From Chrysoperla carnea (taxonomy: Eukaryota; Arthropoda; Insecta; Neuroptera; Chrysopidae), in assembly GCF_905475395.1 (NCBI RefSeq), contig NC_058338.1, positions 94,907,435-94,971,434 on the forward strand: a DNA stretch of 64,000 bases, written 5' to 3'. Under the pieces are notes generated by a model that was given only the letters and a program-made list of their open reading frames with translations, was not told where the DNA came from and made no database searches. A program made the position numbers and the translations under genes. Positions 10,650 through 25,400 of this stretch are shown here, one piece after another. Within the stretch, counting starts at the first letter, position 1. Every line of letters begins with the position of its first letter.

Positions 10650-13164
10650 ATGACTTTTGTATAAATACTTATGCACCCTGTACCCTGTACACGCAAGAAA
10701 AATCGAGAATATTAAAATTTTTTTTAAGTGCACAACTTTTTATATAAATTGTATTTTTAAGTAAATTGTAAATTATAATTTTAGTTAAATAAGTAGGCTA
10801 TAAATTAGTCGGATTGAACTATTCACGACTTTAAAATCGTTTACTTCTCTGCTCTACCTTATATATTTTTTGATATTTACGAAATATATTCATCTAGTAA
10901 GATTCTAATCGCTTCCCTTTTATTTATAATCTCCCAAATTCAATTTTAACACCTCGCAAATCGTTAATTTTTGAGAGAAAAAAATCGCACAAATATTCCA
11001 TTGAGTACATTAAATTAAAAACTAATTTTATTGTTATCAGAATTTTAAATGAAAATTTTATAACTGATTGTAAATATAAAACAAAAAAAAAAATTAATTC
11101 ACTCTTGTGTTTTCCTCTTATATTTTTTTTTTCTTTTGTAGTCTATTATATATAAATATATAAATAAAAATGTGAGAAAATCATTGAAACAATTTTCACA
11201 CACACACACTCACACACACAAACAAACACAAGTGAGATGATTTTCCCTCTGTTTTTTCTTTCTCTTATTTTGTATAAAAAAAGTATTTTCAATTTTTTTA
11301 TTTTTTACTACCCCCCAAACAGAGAATGAATTAAGTAAATAAAAAATTGATTAACCAGTTATTAGCCCAAGGAAAAATTCACTCGAAAATCTTAATTTTT
11401 ATTCGTCACTATGGTCCGACTTGAGGAAAAATTATTGATAAAGGATGTTCCAAAATTAACATAAGAAGTAATTTTTATATAAAACATAATTTTTTTTTTT
11501 AATTTTTCGTTTTCATATCGGAAAAAACTTAAAAGCTTTGCCGACACATCCTGAAATTCGTTGAAAAGCGTTGTAGCATAATCTTTGGCATATAGCTTCA
11601 GATTTAAAAAATATCCTAAAGAGTCTGCTGTTACTCTGTCTTTGTTGAAGTTATACTTCTTTCGAGAGTTGATACGAAAACTACAAGTTAGTTTCAATTT
11701 TTTAACATCATGAAGTCAGTCGATAAACAAAATGTCTCTCACAATAGATAAGGATAGATAGATTACATTTCATCTATGTTAAATGCAATATATATCATTT
11801 GTTTACATTATTTATAAATTATTATATTTGTTATTAACAAAGAAGTATAACTACCTCACAATTTGAGTAAAATTTATATATTGTGTTAATTCTGGGACAG
11901 CCTTGGTTATGCGCAATTTTTTTTATCGAATCTAACTTAAAATATTTTCACCAAAATTATTGAAATTAAGTTCAAAGATTTGAAAAAAACCTCACATGTT
12001 TCTGGAGAAATGTTATTTGGAAAAAAATTATTGATTGTGCCTTTCTTATGACCTACTTACTTATATTCGGCTTACTCCCCTCCCTGTAGGCGTCTAGCGC
12101 CCAAAAGGAGTTGTTATCGACCACTTTATTTAAATGCTACGGTAGCCTTCTTCATTAAATCTAATGAAGATATTCGAATGATTTTTTTCTTGGATTATTA
12201 AATTTTTTTTTAATTATGAGATATTTAAGTGTGATGGACATTTTTTTTTCTTGGAAGCCATCATACTGTTTTTTTTTATTTAGATACGTTTTTGTGTATT
12301 TTTTTTTGTTTATTTTTAATGATTATTTGTATTTATAAGGCCCCGTTTACAAACAAACAAAAAAAAAGAAGAAATTTTACTTTTAAAACTGAAAAAATAC
12401 CAATCATTTCAGTCGTTTTACAATTGTTCATAAAAATTTAAATATAACAATTATAGATTTTAAAATTTTGTGTTTATTTACTTCAAAAATAGATTAACAA
12501 CTTTTTCCTTCCTCTAAAATTAATTTCCTTTAAAATTTCACTTCCTCATTCTCTTTAACATCTCAAGAAACCAGGCGCTAAACCGTTGACTCTATCTTCG
12601 ACATTGTCGATCTAAGGTATGTTTTAAGACGACGCAAAGTTGAAAAGTAGCGTTTATTCGTCGCTCTTGTTCACAGGTAAAACTGGCAGAACGCGAAGCA
12701 TTTGGTAAACATTTGGAAACGTATTTTCAATGCAAATATTGAGTACTTCGAGTGAATTTTTGATGTACTATTCAGCAATGCATTTCTCTCCAAAGTTTAA
12801 CTTCGTCACGGAAATTATTGTGCAAGTTTGAAGAGTATGGTTCAAAAAGTTGAGCGCAAGAGTTTTTATCAAAATTTGCAATTTTTTTGGGAAAGAGGTA
12901 AGCAAAATTTAATTTTTTTCAAGCATTGAGTCTATTTTGCCGGGAACCTTTGCTTCCGAGATTACGCTCTGCAGGACTTCTTTCGATTGGCACTATAATA
13001 TTAGTCATTATATCCGATATGTACATTTTAATTATTTTCTGAAAGAAATGTCATCAGAAAAAAATAAGAACATTTGTTTTTTTTTCGGTGAAGAAAATTT
13101 TACCGGAAAAAAATGGAAAAACGTTAGACAAAAAACAAGCTGAAACTAGTAGGATTGGGTTGTT
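10650..13164. other. intergenic, AT-rich, mostly featureless
   Basis: Apart from the hAT relic at 12557-12830 and a degenerate CA-rich microsatellite near 11200-11225, I see only A/T-rich sequence and short homopolymers. It lies between the 3' ends of pygo and the TTLL gene, which converge. Confidence 0.5.
12557..12830 (-). pseudogene. hAT-type transposase relic, C-terminal dimerisation region
   Basis: Minus-strand translation gives scrambled but recognisable pieces of the hAT C-terminal domain (FPNVYQML, then LPVT in a region equivalent to ERSFSTLRR). They align base for base with the clearer relic at 30035-30310, sharing GACGACGCAAAGTTGAAAA and CCAAAGTTTAACTTCGT. Frameshifts and stops abolish function. 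Confidence 0.7.
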
Positions 13165-13196
13165 TTACTTAACGATTAAATGATGGAAATATTTAC

Positions 13197-13406
13197 CAGG
13201 AAATCGTTGTAAATTTTTATCAGATTTAATTGTTTGATAATTATTTCTTGCATTATTTCCAATTATTCGTACAGTATTTACCATTGATCTGGCAACTTGG
13301 GTTTTTGTTGATCGCAAATCATTGTTGTTACCTGCTGCACCTGTTGTTACTTGCTCATAATGGGGTCGCTCGTAAATATGTGCCTCGTTAACAACGACTT
13401 CAAGAT
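13197..13406 (-). CDS. probable last TTLL6-like exon, phase unresolved
   Basis: A polypyrimidine tract and gcacgtag acceptor precede an open stretch encoding [18 protein letters not shown] and [19 protein letters not shown] possible gtaaat donor lies at 13196; otherwise the frame stops at 13165. The exon needs a preceding exon ending in phase 1, whereas exon 9 ends in phase 0. Either a short exon between them is missing from this reading or the true junctions differ. The codon pattern looks coding, but I recognise no domain. Confidence 0.5.
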
Positions 13407-16400
13407 CTACGTGCCAAAAAAAAAAAAAAAAAAAAAACGGTTTAACTTTCAATGAACATTTCGCTAGTCAGGGTCGGATTAACCATGTCGGAATTTGAAG
13501 ATCATCAGCTCTTTTTTCAAGTTGATGAGTAAAATGAGACTCGGGTATTTTAATTTAAAATTTATTCTTGTTAAATGCAATAAAAAACAATAAATGAAAA
13601 AAAAAAGTTTTGGCAAGCACATTAAGTTTAAAATATTCGAACATTTTTGGACACTATTATAAACGATTCTGAGACATTGACGAATGAATATAGTTTTTTA
13701 TTAGTTTTAATTTTGAAAAGTTACGTTAATCCGGGTTGCGTTGGATAACATCAGACTTATATATTTGCAATGCTATTATATGTTCGGGAAAGTTAATTGT
13801 ACCAAATTATCAAAAATCAATTTAAACGATCCTTTGGTAGGTACAATTTTATCTTTTACCGCATTTTCCAATATTGTAAGTACTTGAATTGCACCATCTC
13901 TATTCATTATATTTTCTAGAAGCCTCGTTAATTTCATGGTCAGTATTTGTGAAAAAATCTGTTAGAAATCTAAACAGAGACCACTTTTACAGATCTTTAT
14001 CATCGAGTGGACGTCATTGGATGCGCTACGTAACGTAATACATTTTGGATGCATTACGTTGCGCAAAGCACAAATGTATTGCGTTACGCAATAGGACTTT
14101 TCATTTTAAAATCACGATTCACATTTGTTTCGTACTAAATGATTTATAACCAATGTGATAAAATGAATAACAAATATCTTCTATCTTAGTCCTACTTATT
14201 GCTGTCAGTACGAAAAAATAAACTCTGCACTTGCGCTTATGACATGATGAAAAGGCCTATGCATGAATTATGTTACGTATTATTAGTTCTACTACTCGAT
14301 ACTAGATGGCTCTGTTCTGTAAGTATGAATTTCATCAATTATCAGCAATGCTTATTATCACTGGGGATTCAAATTTTCCAATATAATTTTCTCTTTATAA
14401 AAAGTTTTCAATTTGTTTTGTGCGTGCGCCGGGCATTTAACCGATGTGGGGCGCTTAGAAAGGTTCTGCCTAATTGTTAATCTGGCCATGTCGCTAGTAA
14501 TGACTCATTTTATAATTATTTTTTACTTATTGAACTGAAATTTATAGTCTAAGATCCCAATTAGGATCGACCTTCACCGATCTGTTAACCGGATGAAAGT
14601 TATTTTTTATGAAATATAAAATGTTAACAAATATCCCTGCAATGGGTTGCCTAAAAAAAAGTGGTCCAGACTACTTTTAGTGAAAATATCAAGAGTAAAA
14701 TTTTTAGAAATTTTTCACTGACTTTTATATCTAACGAATTTTGATCTACTCGAAAGTAAAAGCCATAAAGAATATGCAGCAGCTATGCTGTCTGCCTCTT
14801 TTCGTTCACTATTTTCGCATTTATACAAGTTGTGAATAGTAATTACGTTCATCTGTTAATTCATTTCCTCACATATATAAATAAAGATAATTTTATTGCA
14901 AATACGGTGGTATATGATTGTCCACAAAATATCAGTCAAAAAATAAAATTTACAAGCTTTCCAAGTTTTGATATTTTATTAAAAGTTGTCTGGACCATAT
15001 TTTTTAGGGCAACCCACAACAGGGATATTTGTAAATATTTTACATTTCATAAAAAATAACTTTCATTCGGTAAACAGATGGGTGAAGGTCGACCTTAATT
15101 CGGATCTTGTACTATTATATAAATTTCTATTCAGGTTTATGAAAAGTAAAGTATGGAACTCACTTTTGGCTCCATTTGTAAGTTGTTTATTATTTTGTGG
15201 GGCGATAATCTGAAATTAAGAAATTTGTAATATATAAAAAAGAAATAAATATGGGGAAAGATTTATTTTTCAGAATTACCGAATTTTTTTTAGATGTATT
15301 TGAAGTTGTATGCCCATCTTGTATTTTATTATTCATGTTTGTGTATTGAGCATATTTTTTTTGATCATCCATTCGCAACGATCCATTCATTTTCATGGCG
15401 AAATATATCTGAAAAAGTTTGGGTATTTTAAAATCTTTATCAACAAAAGTTCCATCATCCCTCTTTTCACAAATATGCTGTGTATAAATGCTTACTTGTT
15501 GTAATAATCCATAATTCCGTATTAAAAGATCCCGCTGTGCCAGTCCAGCAATACGTTCACGTTCCTCTGATTCAAGGATTGTTCCAGGTAAAAATGAATT
15601 ACAAATCGGTGCTAATACAGATCGATTTGGACCAACATGTTTCCGTGCTTTTATTTGTTGTGACACCGTTGAATTCGTATTTTGTTGCTTACTGTTATTG
15701 GTTGTAGATTCGGGTGATTCAGGGCGTAGTTTTTCTTTTTCCATATCTTGCCTATTACTTACGGGCACACGTTTTGATGCTTCTAATTTTGCTTTTGTCT
15801 ACAACGTTAGGTAATTAATTTTTTAAGCTCAAATTTGCTTTTATCTCAGAAAACCTCAATATTGCCCACTTCAAATTCTAAGTTGTCAATTTAGTAGTTT
15901 CTGAGTTTGTTTTCACAGGAGTTTTAATCGTAGTCGTTTTCAAAACATAGTTTACTGATATGGCAGTTACGCAGGGGAATGTGTTTACAAAATTACCCCT
16001 CAAAGTAAAATAATCCCTTATTGTTTTAAGTGAATCATTAAAGCCATCTATTATATTTATCGATAGATGGCTTCCACATGATCAAATTAATCGTTGTATA
16101 AATCCTTATGGCTATTTGAAGTTATTTGGTGTTCCGTATCAGATGCAGTAAAATATTATAAATAATTTTACTGCATCTGATCTATGGCAAGACAAATTTC
16201 AACGTAAAATTACTTTTTTTCGCCTTCTGATTGTTTTACTCTTGGCTTCTGTTGACTTTTAATAATATTATAAGACATTTAGATTGGCTTATAATAAATT
16301 TTAAGGTCAGTTTTTATGACTATATTCAAATATGTCGTTACAGGTAAAATGATCCCCTTTATATTGATTAAAATGATTCCTACTTTGTGTGTAAAATTAT

Positions 16401-19400
16401 AATAGGTAAAATGATCCCCCATCATGTGGCGAGGATTGAATGGGTTGATTAAGATTGATTTTACCATTGTTATTTGTTTTTATACTAATCGTTGATGCAA
16501 TGTAAAATTATAATTAATATTTTTAACTCCCGAACTGAAAAAAAGGGGTGTTATAAGTTTGACCGCTATGAATGGACCGATTTTGATTTTTTTGTTTCGT
16601 TTGAAAGCTAATTTAATGGGGAGTATTCTTAGCTATGTTTCAAGTGCAAGTATATAGGGTTCCGTACCCGGAAAAACTAAAAATTTGGCGATGAACTTCA
16701 AAATGGGTTCAGTTTGGAAAAGGCTTTAAAAAAAAGTAATTTAATGGAGAGTGTTCTTATAAGATCGGTAATTCGATCTCCTTTGAGAAATATTGAATAG
16801 TTCTACAAATTTGAACAAATCAAAAGAAATTGGCATGCCAATATATTACCATACTTGAACAGAGAAATCAAAAATATTTCGGCGTTATACTTATCTAGAA
16901 TAGTTTGGCAATAAATTACTTTTTTTCTTAGGTGGGTCATTATAGGACACCTTCTTCTCTAAGACAGTCTGTAGCAGGTGAGAATGTTCTATGATGGAGG
17001 TAAATTTAAAAACTATTTAAATAATTGAATATACCTCCATTTCTTGTCTTTGAATTCGTGCTGCGGTATCTCTTGCGCGACTCGCTGCTGTTTGACAGTA
17101 TAAAGAACTTTGGGTCTGACGAAAGAATGGTGCATACTTGGATTGATTTGTACCTGGATATGCTTGTCTAAAGCCACCTAAATGCATACTTTCCCATTTA
17201 TCTTGCATTATCCATGGATCCGTATTTGATGTACTCAATATTGAGTCAGTATACCTGCAAATCATTTAATATTCGTTATGATTGCCGAGCAAGTTTTTAA
17301 GTAGTCTTCATACGGATACGATAAAAAGTGTGCAACCATAAACTTTGATACTTTGAAAGTATGTTTCCCATGGTTTAACAGTGTTTGTGCAGGTCAAAGT
17401 CAAGGCGAAAGTTCGCTAGGATTCAACTCCAAGCGTATCCCAGGGTAGGATACACCCGCTTTTATATTTTTCATTTTATTTACCCCAAATCTTTATTAAC
17501 ACCCTGCAGTAATCGGTCTCGAACTCGACGACGATCTTCTTCCAATACTTTTCGTTTATCATAACGTGCAATGTCTAACATTGAAAATGTGTCGAATAAT
17601 AAATTACTTTTCACTTCGGAATCAATTACAGTATCACAATGAAAACTTGGCGAATGATTAACCTTTCAAGAAAATAATATTGCTATGTTAGTAAAAATTA
17701 GTACAAATTCAACGAAAGTTTCGGTGTGATAGTTATGGAATTGTAATAAGTTCTATTATAGCGCCACTGTCTTAAAATCAGGGCCAGATTATCCCATTTC
17801 GAGGTCCCTAGGCAATGCAATTGTCCGGGCTCCAAGGCCATGTAAAAATCAGACGGCGCCGTATTTTTTTGGTCTTCGTAAATCACCTCCCGTCTCTGTT
17901 GAATCTCGGAAACAACTCCAACGATTTTCGTATGTAGGGAGTTTTTGGGGCGAAAAATCGATCTAGCTAGGTTGTTTTATCCGTATTTTCAGGAAAAACA
18001 AACAAACTCCAAAATATGAATCATCCTGGAATTTTTTGGCGAGTACATACATTGTACGTGATTCGTTTCGTATGTATTGTATAATGTGTGGTCCGTGTAA
18101 CTATGTCAGTTTTGGTTGATATTAGCTGGTGTGATATACGTATATCGCAGTTAATGAAATAAAGTACTAGTGACAAAAGCTCAGTTATCCAGGTACTAGA
18201 CTCTTAAGTGAGACCGTCAAAAATACAGAAGTGGAAATTCAGCGGAAAATGTCTGATCCTAAGTTGGGCTTGCAGATTATACTTTAATTTGACAAGATCA
18301 ACGATTATTTTGAAACAGCGTTATTAATTGGCTGACAATTCCTCGAAGCTTTAGTAGAAATTTTCTATCCAAAATCTAGTTAATAAAATTTATAATTTAA
18401 ATTTGTAAAGCGGGAAGATTGCATTTAACTTATCAAGCAAGAAGATTGAATTTGACGTTTTAATGCGTCGTAATTATCTTTTCACTAAACCATCACACTA
18501 AGTACGGAAATTTTTACCTCCAAAATGTATGGTTTTAATTTATGATCAAGCAATACATCAAAACCTAATAATTCAAAGCATGCGTATGCTAAATCATGCG
18601 ATGGAAAACATGCATGATAACTATGTTTCAATATTGGCCATGCTGCAATTATTGTTTTAACAATCACTTCATCAATATTCTCCCATAGTTCTTGTACATC
18701 ATAGCCCATAGCAACTAGATAACGATTTAAACTGGATATCTTTCTAGAACAATGTGTTTGGTTTTTTATTTTTATTTTTTTTAGAGTGAAAATCTTTAGT
18801 TATGTAATTATTACCTTTTGCTACCACCTTCATCGTCCATATTGTACGTTCGACTATGTTTATTTACAGCATAATTTGTTAAATGCATAAATACATTCGT
18901 TGTATTATTTCCAGTCGGTTCTCGATATCTACTGGTGGCAAATCTATAAAATAGAATTAAAACAAGTGGAAACAAACAATTGACTGAGTTAATACCATGC
19001 ATAATCAGTGTTGATTTCTTTATCACATTACACATACAAACATGTGACACATACAAAACTGATAATCAAGTATAGTGCATACTATAAAATTTCCGCCTAA
19101 TCGGCCCCCTCACGGGTAAACAGTGATGTTTACGAAAAAATGTTTGAAACAAAAGTTGTTTAATTTTTGATAAGGAACATTTTTTACATTTAAACTTTTG
19201 TTCTATCTCTGACGGTTTACAAGATGGGTCCTACGGACCCAAGACCCAATTGACCTATGATGCTCATTTACGAACTTGACATCACTTTTTACGTCCTGAG
19301 TACGCTGTAAAAATTTCAGCTCGATATCTTTTTTCGTTTTTGAGTTATCGTGTCCACAGACGGACGGACAACCGGAAATGGATTAATTAGGTGATTCTAT

Positions 19401-22400
19401 GAACACCTATACCAAAATTTTTTTCGTAGTAGCAATATTTTTAAGCGTTACAAACTTGGGACGAAACTTAATATACCATGTATATTTCATATATACATGG
19501 TATAATAATTACTTGATTGATCCAAATTGGATAAAATTAGCGTGTGGTAGAGAAAAATGAAATTTTTTGGATTTTTATGACGTCATATAGTTTGAAAAAT
19601 CAACTTTTTGGATATTTTGGCAAACGTTTATCGTATTTAAGCGATTTTTTTGAAACACACTTATTTTGGGTCATATTTTTCAATTTTTGCAATAGTCATT
19701 CGTTTATATTAACCCTTATACCAAATGTAGAATCCATGATATTGCATTTTCGAAATTTGTTGGAGATACGTTAAATTTGACCAAATATTTGAAAATTATG
19801 ACCAAAAATTGGCGGGATTGGATACTTAATTTATCCAAATTGGGTAATATTTGCGTGTGGAAGAGAAAATAATTTTTTTTATTATTTTTATGACGTCATA
19901 AAGTTAAAAAAATCAATTTTTTCGATATTTTCGCTATATTTTATGGTATTTGAATGAATTTTTTTTAAATCGACTAATTTTGGCTCATATTTTTCAATTT
20001 TTGTAGTAATTATTCGTTTATATTAACCCTTATACCAAATGTAGAATCAACGATACTACATTTTCGAAATATATTGGAGATACGTTAAATTTGATGAAAT
20101 ATTTGAAAAGTATGATCCAAAATTAGTGGAAATAATTACTTGATTGATCCAAATTGGATAAAATTAGCGTGTGGTAGAGAAAAATGAAATTTTTTTGATT
20201 TTTTGACGTCATAAAGTTAAAAAAAATCAATTTTTTTATATTTTCGCTAAATTTTATCATATTTGAATGAATTTTTTTTTTTTAAACCCACTAATTTTAT
20301 TTGTTTACTTATAATTATGCATACGATATTTACATCATGATCTATTCGATTATTTTTTATGTAATATGCTACATACAGGCGTAAACTAAATATTGACAAA
20401 TATCTTGTCTAGTAATCTTAATTAAAGAAAATTGAAAAAAATACACTCGAGCCAGGACTTCTTGGATTCATGTCAAGCGCCCTACCAATTAGGCTATTCG
20501 AGTTCTAGACATGAAAGCAATTTTTTCAACTCAATGACTTTTTTTAATTTGTTCATCCACTTATTTATCATTATTACTTATTGTTATTGTTTACTTTTAA
20601 TTTAGTTTACGCCTGTATGTAGCATATTACATCAAAAATAATCGAATAGACCATGATGTAAATATCGTATGCATAATTAAAAGTAAACAAAAACTAGTGA
20701 AACGAACAATTGACTGAGTTAATTGTTGAAATACCATGCATACTCGGTGTTGATTTCTTTATCACATTACACATAGAAACATGTGACACATACATAACTG
20801 ATAATCAAGTATAGTACATATTATAAAATTTCCGCCTAATTGGCGCCCTCACGGGTGAACAGTGATGTTTACGAAAAAATGTTTCAAACAAAAGTTGTTT
20901 AATTTTTTACATTTAAACTTTTGTTCTGTCTCTAACGGTTTACAAGATGGGTCCTACGGACCCAAGACCCAATTGACCTATGATGCTCATTTACGAACTT
21001 GACCTCACTTTTTACGTTCTGAGTACGCTGTAAAAATTTCATCTCGGACAACCGGAAATGGACTAATTAGGTGATTTTATGAACACCTATGACAAAATTT
21101 TTTTCCTAGCATCATTATTTTTAAGCGTTACAAACTTGGGACTAAACTTAATATACTATGTATATTTCATATATACATGGTATAACAATAAGTAATAATA
21201 ATAAATAAGTGGATAAACAAATTTAAAAAAAATCATTGAGTTGAAAAAATTGTATTCGTGTCTAGAACTCGAATAGCCTAATTGGTAGGGCGCTTGATAG
21301 TCTAGTTAACATCCACGATTTTTTCTAACTTTTTTGTATTTTCTCCGAAAATTACGAAATAGGTGTCATTCGATTCGTAATTTTATGTAGAAAGTTTACT
21401 GAAAAAAATGAAATGGCGCTAAAAAAAATTGCAAAAGTTATAAACAATTAAGTGAAAAATAAAATAGGGGGTTCAGTTTTTTTTGAATAACTCAAAAAAT
21501 ATTGAAAATTTTCGAAATCTGAAAAAAGATCCAAAAAGATGAAGAAATTTCCTAAAATAAAGTTTCTACTGCCGAAATTGTATCTCTAATATTTATAATT
21601 TTTACAGAGCCTTGAAAATAGCGCAAAATATGACAAGTTTGGCTCTCGCGCGCGTTCTGTCTTTGAGACCTACTAACAAAAAAATTATTTAAACATATAA
21701 AATATGAATATTAATAAATAAAAAAATTAATGTAGTTTTGAGATACATGAATAATCAATAATCCGTGGTTGAAAAATTTTTTTCCTAATTTTTGCATTAG
21801 TTATGTAATTGTTAACTGACATTTTTTTCTATATAGAATGTTAACATAAAATCTCCGATAATTATTAAATTAAAACCCCAGAGTTTTTTTCCCTCCGTGA
21901 AGTTATTCTTATTAAGCTTACAAATAAATTACCGTTTTTAAAATTTTAAAATTTTGATTTTTCAATTTGTTATTAACATTTGAATATTAACAAATGAAAA
22001 AAAGTAATGAAAAAAAATTTTTGTTTATTGTTTTAATTTTTTATAATTAAAAGCTACATAAAAATAATTTTTAAAAATTTTTTACAATTGTTGTTTAAAA
22101 AATTGTTATAAACAAATACATTGTTTATGAGTAAATCGAAAATTTTTTTTTGCAATATGTTCATTTACACAAATTATGATTTAAAATAAAAAAATTTTTT
22201 CTTAAAAAAATTTATTTGTTGCTTAAAAATGCGTTTGTTAATTAACAATCTCTTTTAGCTACTAATTATTAATATTAAGAAATATTATTATTTTTTTAAA
22301 ATTGTTTAATTGTTTTAATTTTTATAGTTAAAAGCTACATAAAAATAATTTTTTCAAATTTTTTACAATTGTTTTTTAAAAAATTGTTATAAACAAATAC

Positions 22401-25400
22401 ATTGTTTATGAGTAAAAAATTTGAAAAAATTATTTTTATGTAGCTTTTAACTATAAAAAATTAAAACAATTAAAAAATATTAAAAAAATAATAATACGTT
22501 AAATTTGACCAAATATTTGAAAAGTGTGACAAAAAATTGGTGCATTGCATACTTAATTTTTAAAAAATTTTTGAATTTATAGTTAGAAAAAAATTATAAA
22601 AATCTGAATAATTCATAAATTACGAATAGAACTAAGTTCACAAAATACGAGTAAAAAATATAGAACTGCATAAATTTCGTGTTCGCTTGGAAAAAAAGCT
22701 AACCCTTTTCTAATTACATGTGGTGTTTAATGTTTGAAAAACTCAAAAATGGTCAATATTAAAAATATATTTGTCACTTTTCAAAAAATCGTTAATAAAC
22801 GAACCTTTACCTCGCTAAGCCTTCATTATAAACATATATTCGTAAAGGGTCGCAGGACGTTATTAAGGTGTATACTCGAAGATCGAATTTGAAACCATCT
22901 ATTAAAAAGGGCTAAACAAAGAATATCCAAATTAATAAGATTATGTCAATATTATTAGAGATGATGAATTTTCTCGTTTCTCGAAGGTATATTAGAATAT
23001 TTTCGAGATTTCCATACTCTTAAGCAGAAGCGAGAAAAAAATGCCATATCTGTCACTAAAGTTATACAAACCCTGGATAAATAAACTTGACAAATCATTC
23101 GGTCATTTGGTTTTAAATCCTTTAAGGATCTTGTCAAGAATATACCACGCCCTTGACTTCCAGCATCCGGTTTTAATATGTAAGTACGATTTTTACGTAA
23201 ACGACTATATGCTAAAGCTTCACCCAGACTAAAAATAAATATTATCGCATCGTCTTGAATTAAATTAAATTAATAATTAATTAATAATAATAATTAAATT
23301 AATAAAAATGTCAAGCTCATGACAGAAAAACATAATTTTTTACAGTCTGCCAATGACAGAGGACAGAAAAATGTATAAAATAACATTTATAACGAATTAA
23401 TGCATAATTAAAACTGATTATAGTCTGTCATTTATTTGAATAAAAGCCAAGACTGTTCAACACAAGAGAAAATCGTCTGCCAATAAATTGTAAGTGTATT
23501 GAATAGTTTAACCTTTAATTCAAATGAATGGCAGACTGTTAAAAGTTTTTCTTTTAGATTTACAAACAAATGTTAATGTTTAACTATGCGTTAATTCGTT
23601 ATGAATATTATTTTATACATTTTTCTCGTTGCTTGTGTCTGCGAAATAATGTCTCCTAACATTGGCAGATTGTAAAAAATTGATTACATTTTTCTGTCAC
23701 GAGCTGACAGTCTATAATATTAAATTAAAAATTTAAAGAAACCCCAGACATAAAATCAGGTTTGATCGATTCAGTTGTTGCATCGTACCTCTTAAAAGGA
23801 TGAACCTATTTTGATTTTTTGTTTTGTTTGAAATATAATTTCAACGAAAGAAAATCTGTTCATCCATTAGAAGATCATCACCTTTTTCTTGTTGTTATCG
23901 AGTACAGAACCCGAACTAGTATTTCAACCATCTCTAAGAACACTCTCGATCAAATTACTTTTTTCCAACAAAAAGAAAAATCAAAATCGGATCATCTTTT
24001 TAGAAACTACGATGCCACAAACAGACACACAGATACGTTAAACTTATAACACCTCTATTTTCAATCGGGGGGTAAAAAAAGTGTACATACTCTGCAGGTA
24101 AACACCATGTTTTCGGGAAAAATCCATAATCCTTGGGAAATATACGTAACATACGATTTAAATTACGTGCTAATAAATCCTTGCGACATATTTCAAGCAT
24201 TCCCGGGAAATGATTGACACGTTGAAATCGTCGCATATCTTTAGCACGCTCTATGGATATCGATAAATCAGTCCAATACAAATCCCAATTATCTGATTCG
24301 GATACTTCACGCATACCAAATCGTGCAGCTGTACGTCTTACAACATCATAACGACAGTTTGTTAAACATATGGCTGCTCTGAAAGAATAAATCACGATAA
24401 TAAGTCAATAATACAAATTAATACAGTAAAAGATGTTACAAAAATCGGCTAATTAAGGAAAATGAAAGAAACCGCTCGCATTTTGATAAAACCTCATGGA
24501 ATGTTTTTCTTAGGTGTCAAATATAATTAGTAACGCACGAGTTAGTGGTGTAAATGTATTTGTTAATAGACCTTTTCATCATGTCATATGCGCAAGTGCA
24601 GAGTTTATTTTTGACAGCAATAAGTAGGACTAAGATAGAAGATATTTGTTATGCATTTTATCACATTGGTTATAAATCATTTAGTACGAAACAAATGTGA
24701 ATCGTGATTTTAAAATGAAAAGCCCTATAAACAAAAATTTTTAAACTCAATGAAACGATCAATGTTAAAAGATAACTTAAAAAATTAGTAAATAGGCAAC
24801 TTGTATGACGTAAATGTTAAGTGTTTGTCAAATAATCGAAAATTATTATACATGTATAACATACACGTAATTCAAGTTGCCTATTTATTAATTTTGCAAA
24901 TCAACTTTAACATTGATCGTTTCATTGAATTAAAGACTTATTGTTTGTTTATTAACAAATAGAAACATTTGCTCCACTAACTCTTGCATTACTAATGATA
25001 TTTGACACCAAAATTTCAAATCGATAGTCCTATAAATAACGAAAATATGAGGGGTGTCTTTATCTTAAATGCGGCACACTGTATACAAACCTTTTTTTCT
25101 TTCGTTTAGTCGTATTTGCATCGCCTGTATCTGCCGTACGCAATAAAGCTTGTTGTGCCGTATTCAATTTATTATTTCTTTCATGATGTTTCGATGTTTT
25201 TAATACATTTTTCTGATGATGATGCTGTGAACGTTTTGTAATACTAACATCCGATTTTGAGATACTACTATCATCCACTTGATTACCGGATGAATGTAGC
25301 GTTGTGTCCGATTTAAAATTTGTATTATTATGTCCTTGATCATTTCGATTATAATTAGTATTAGTGTGGGTATTATATTTATCATCTGATGATAACGATG

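Noticed and set aside
15190..15279. C-terminal 30 residues of the open frame after TTLL exon 9
   Set aside because: Past a good gtaatt donor the translation becomes AT-rich, hydrophobic intron-like sequence with no TTLL character.
17698..17886. Small minus-strand gene
   Set aside because: It overlaps a CAGGGCC-ended hAT-type fragment; no start context or conservation cue.
20446..20512. Functional tRNA gene on the minus strand
   Set aside because: Only an A box is convincing; the acceptor stem does not pair and the region is duplicated within repeats.
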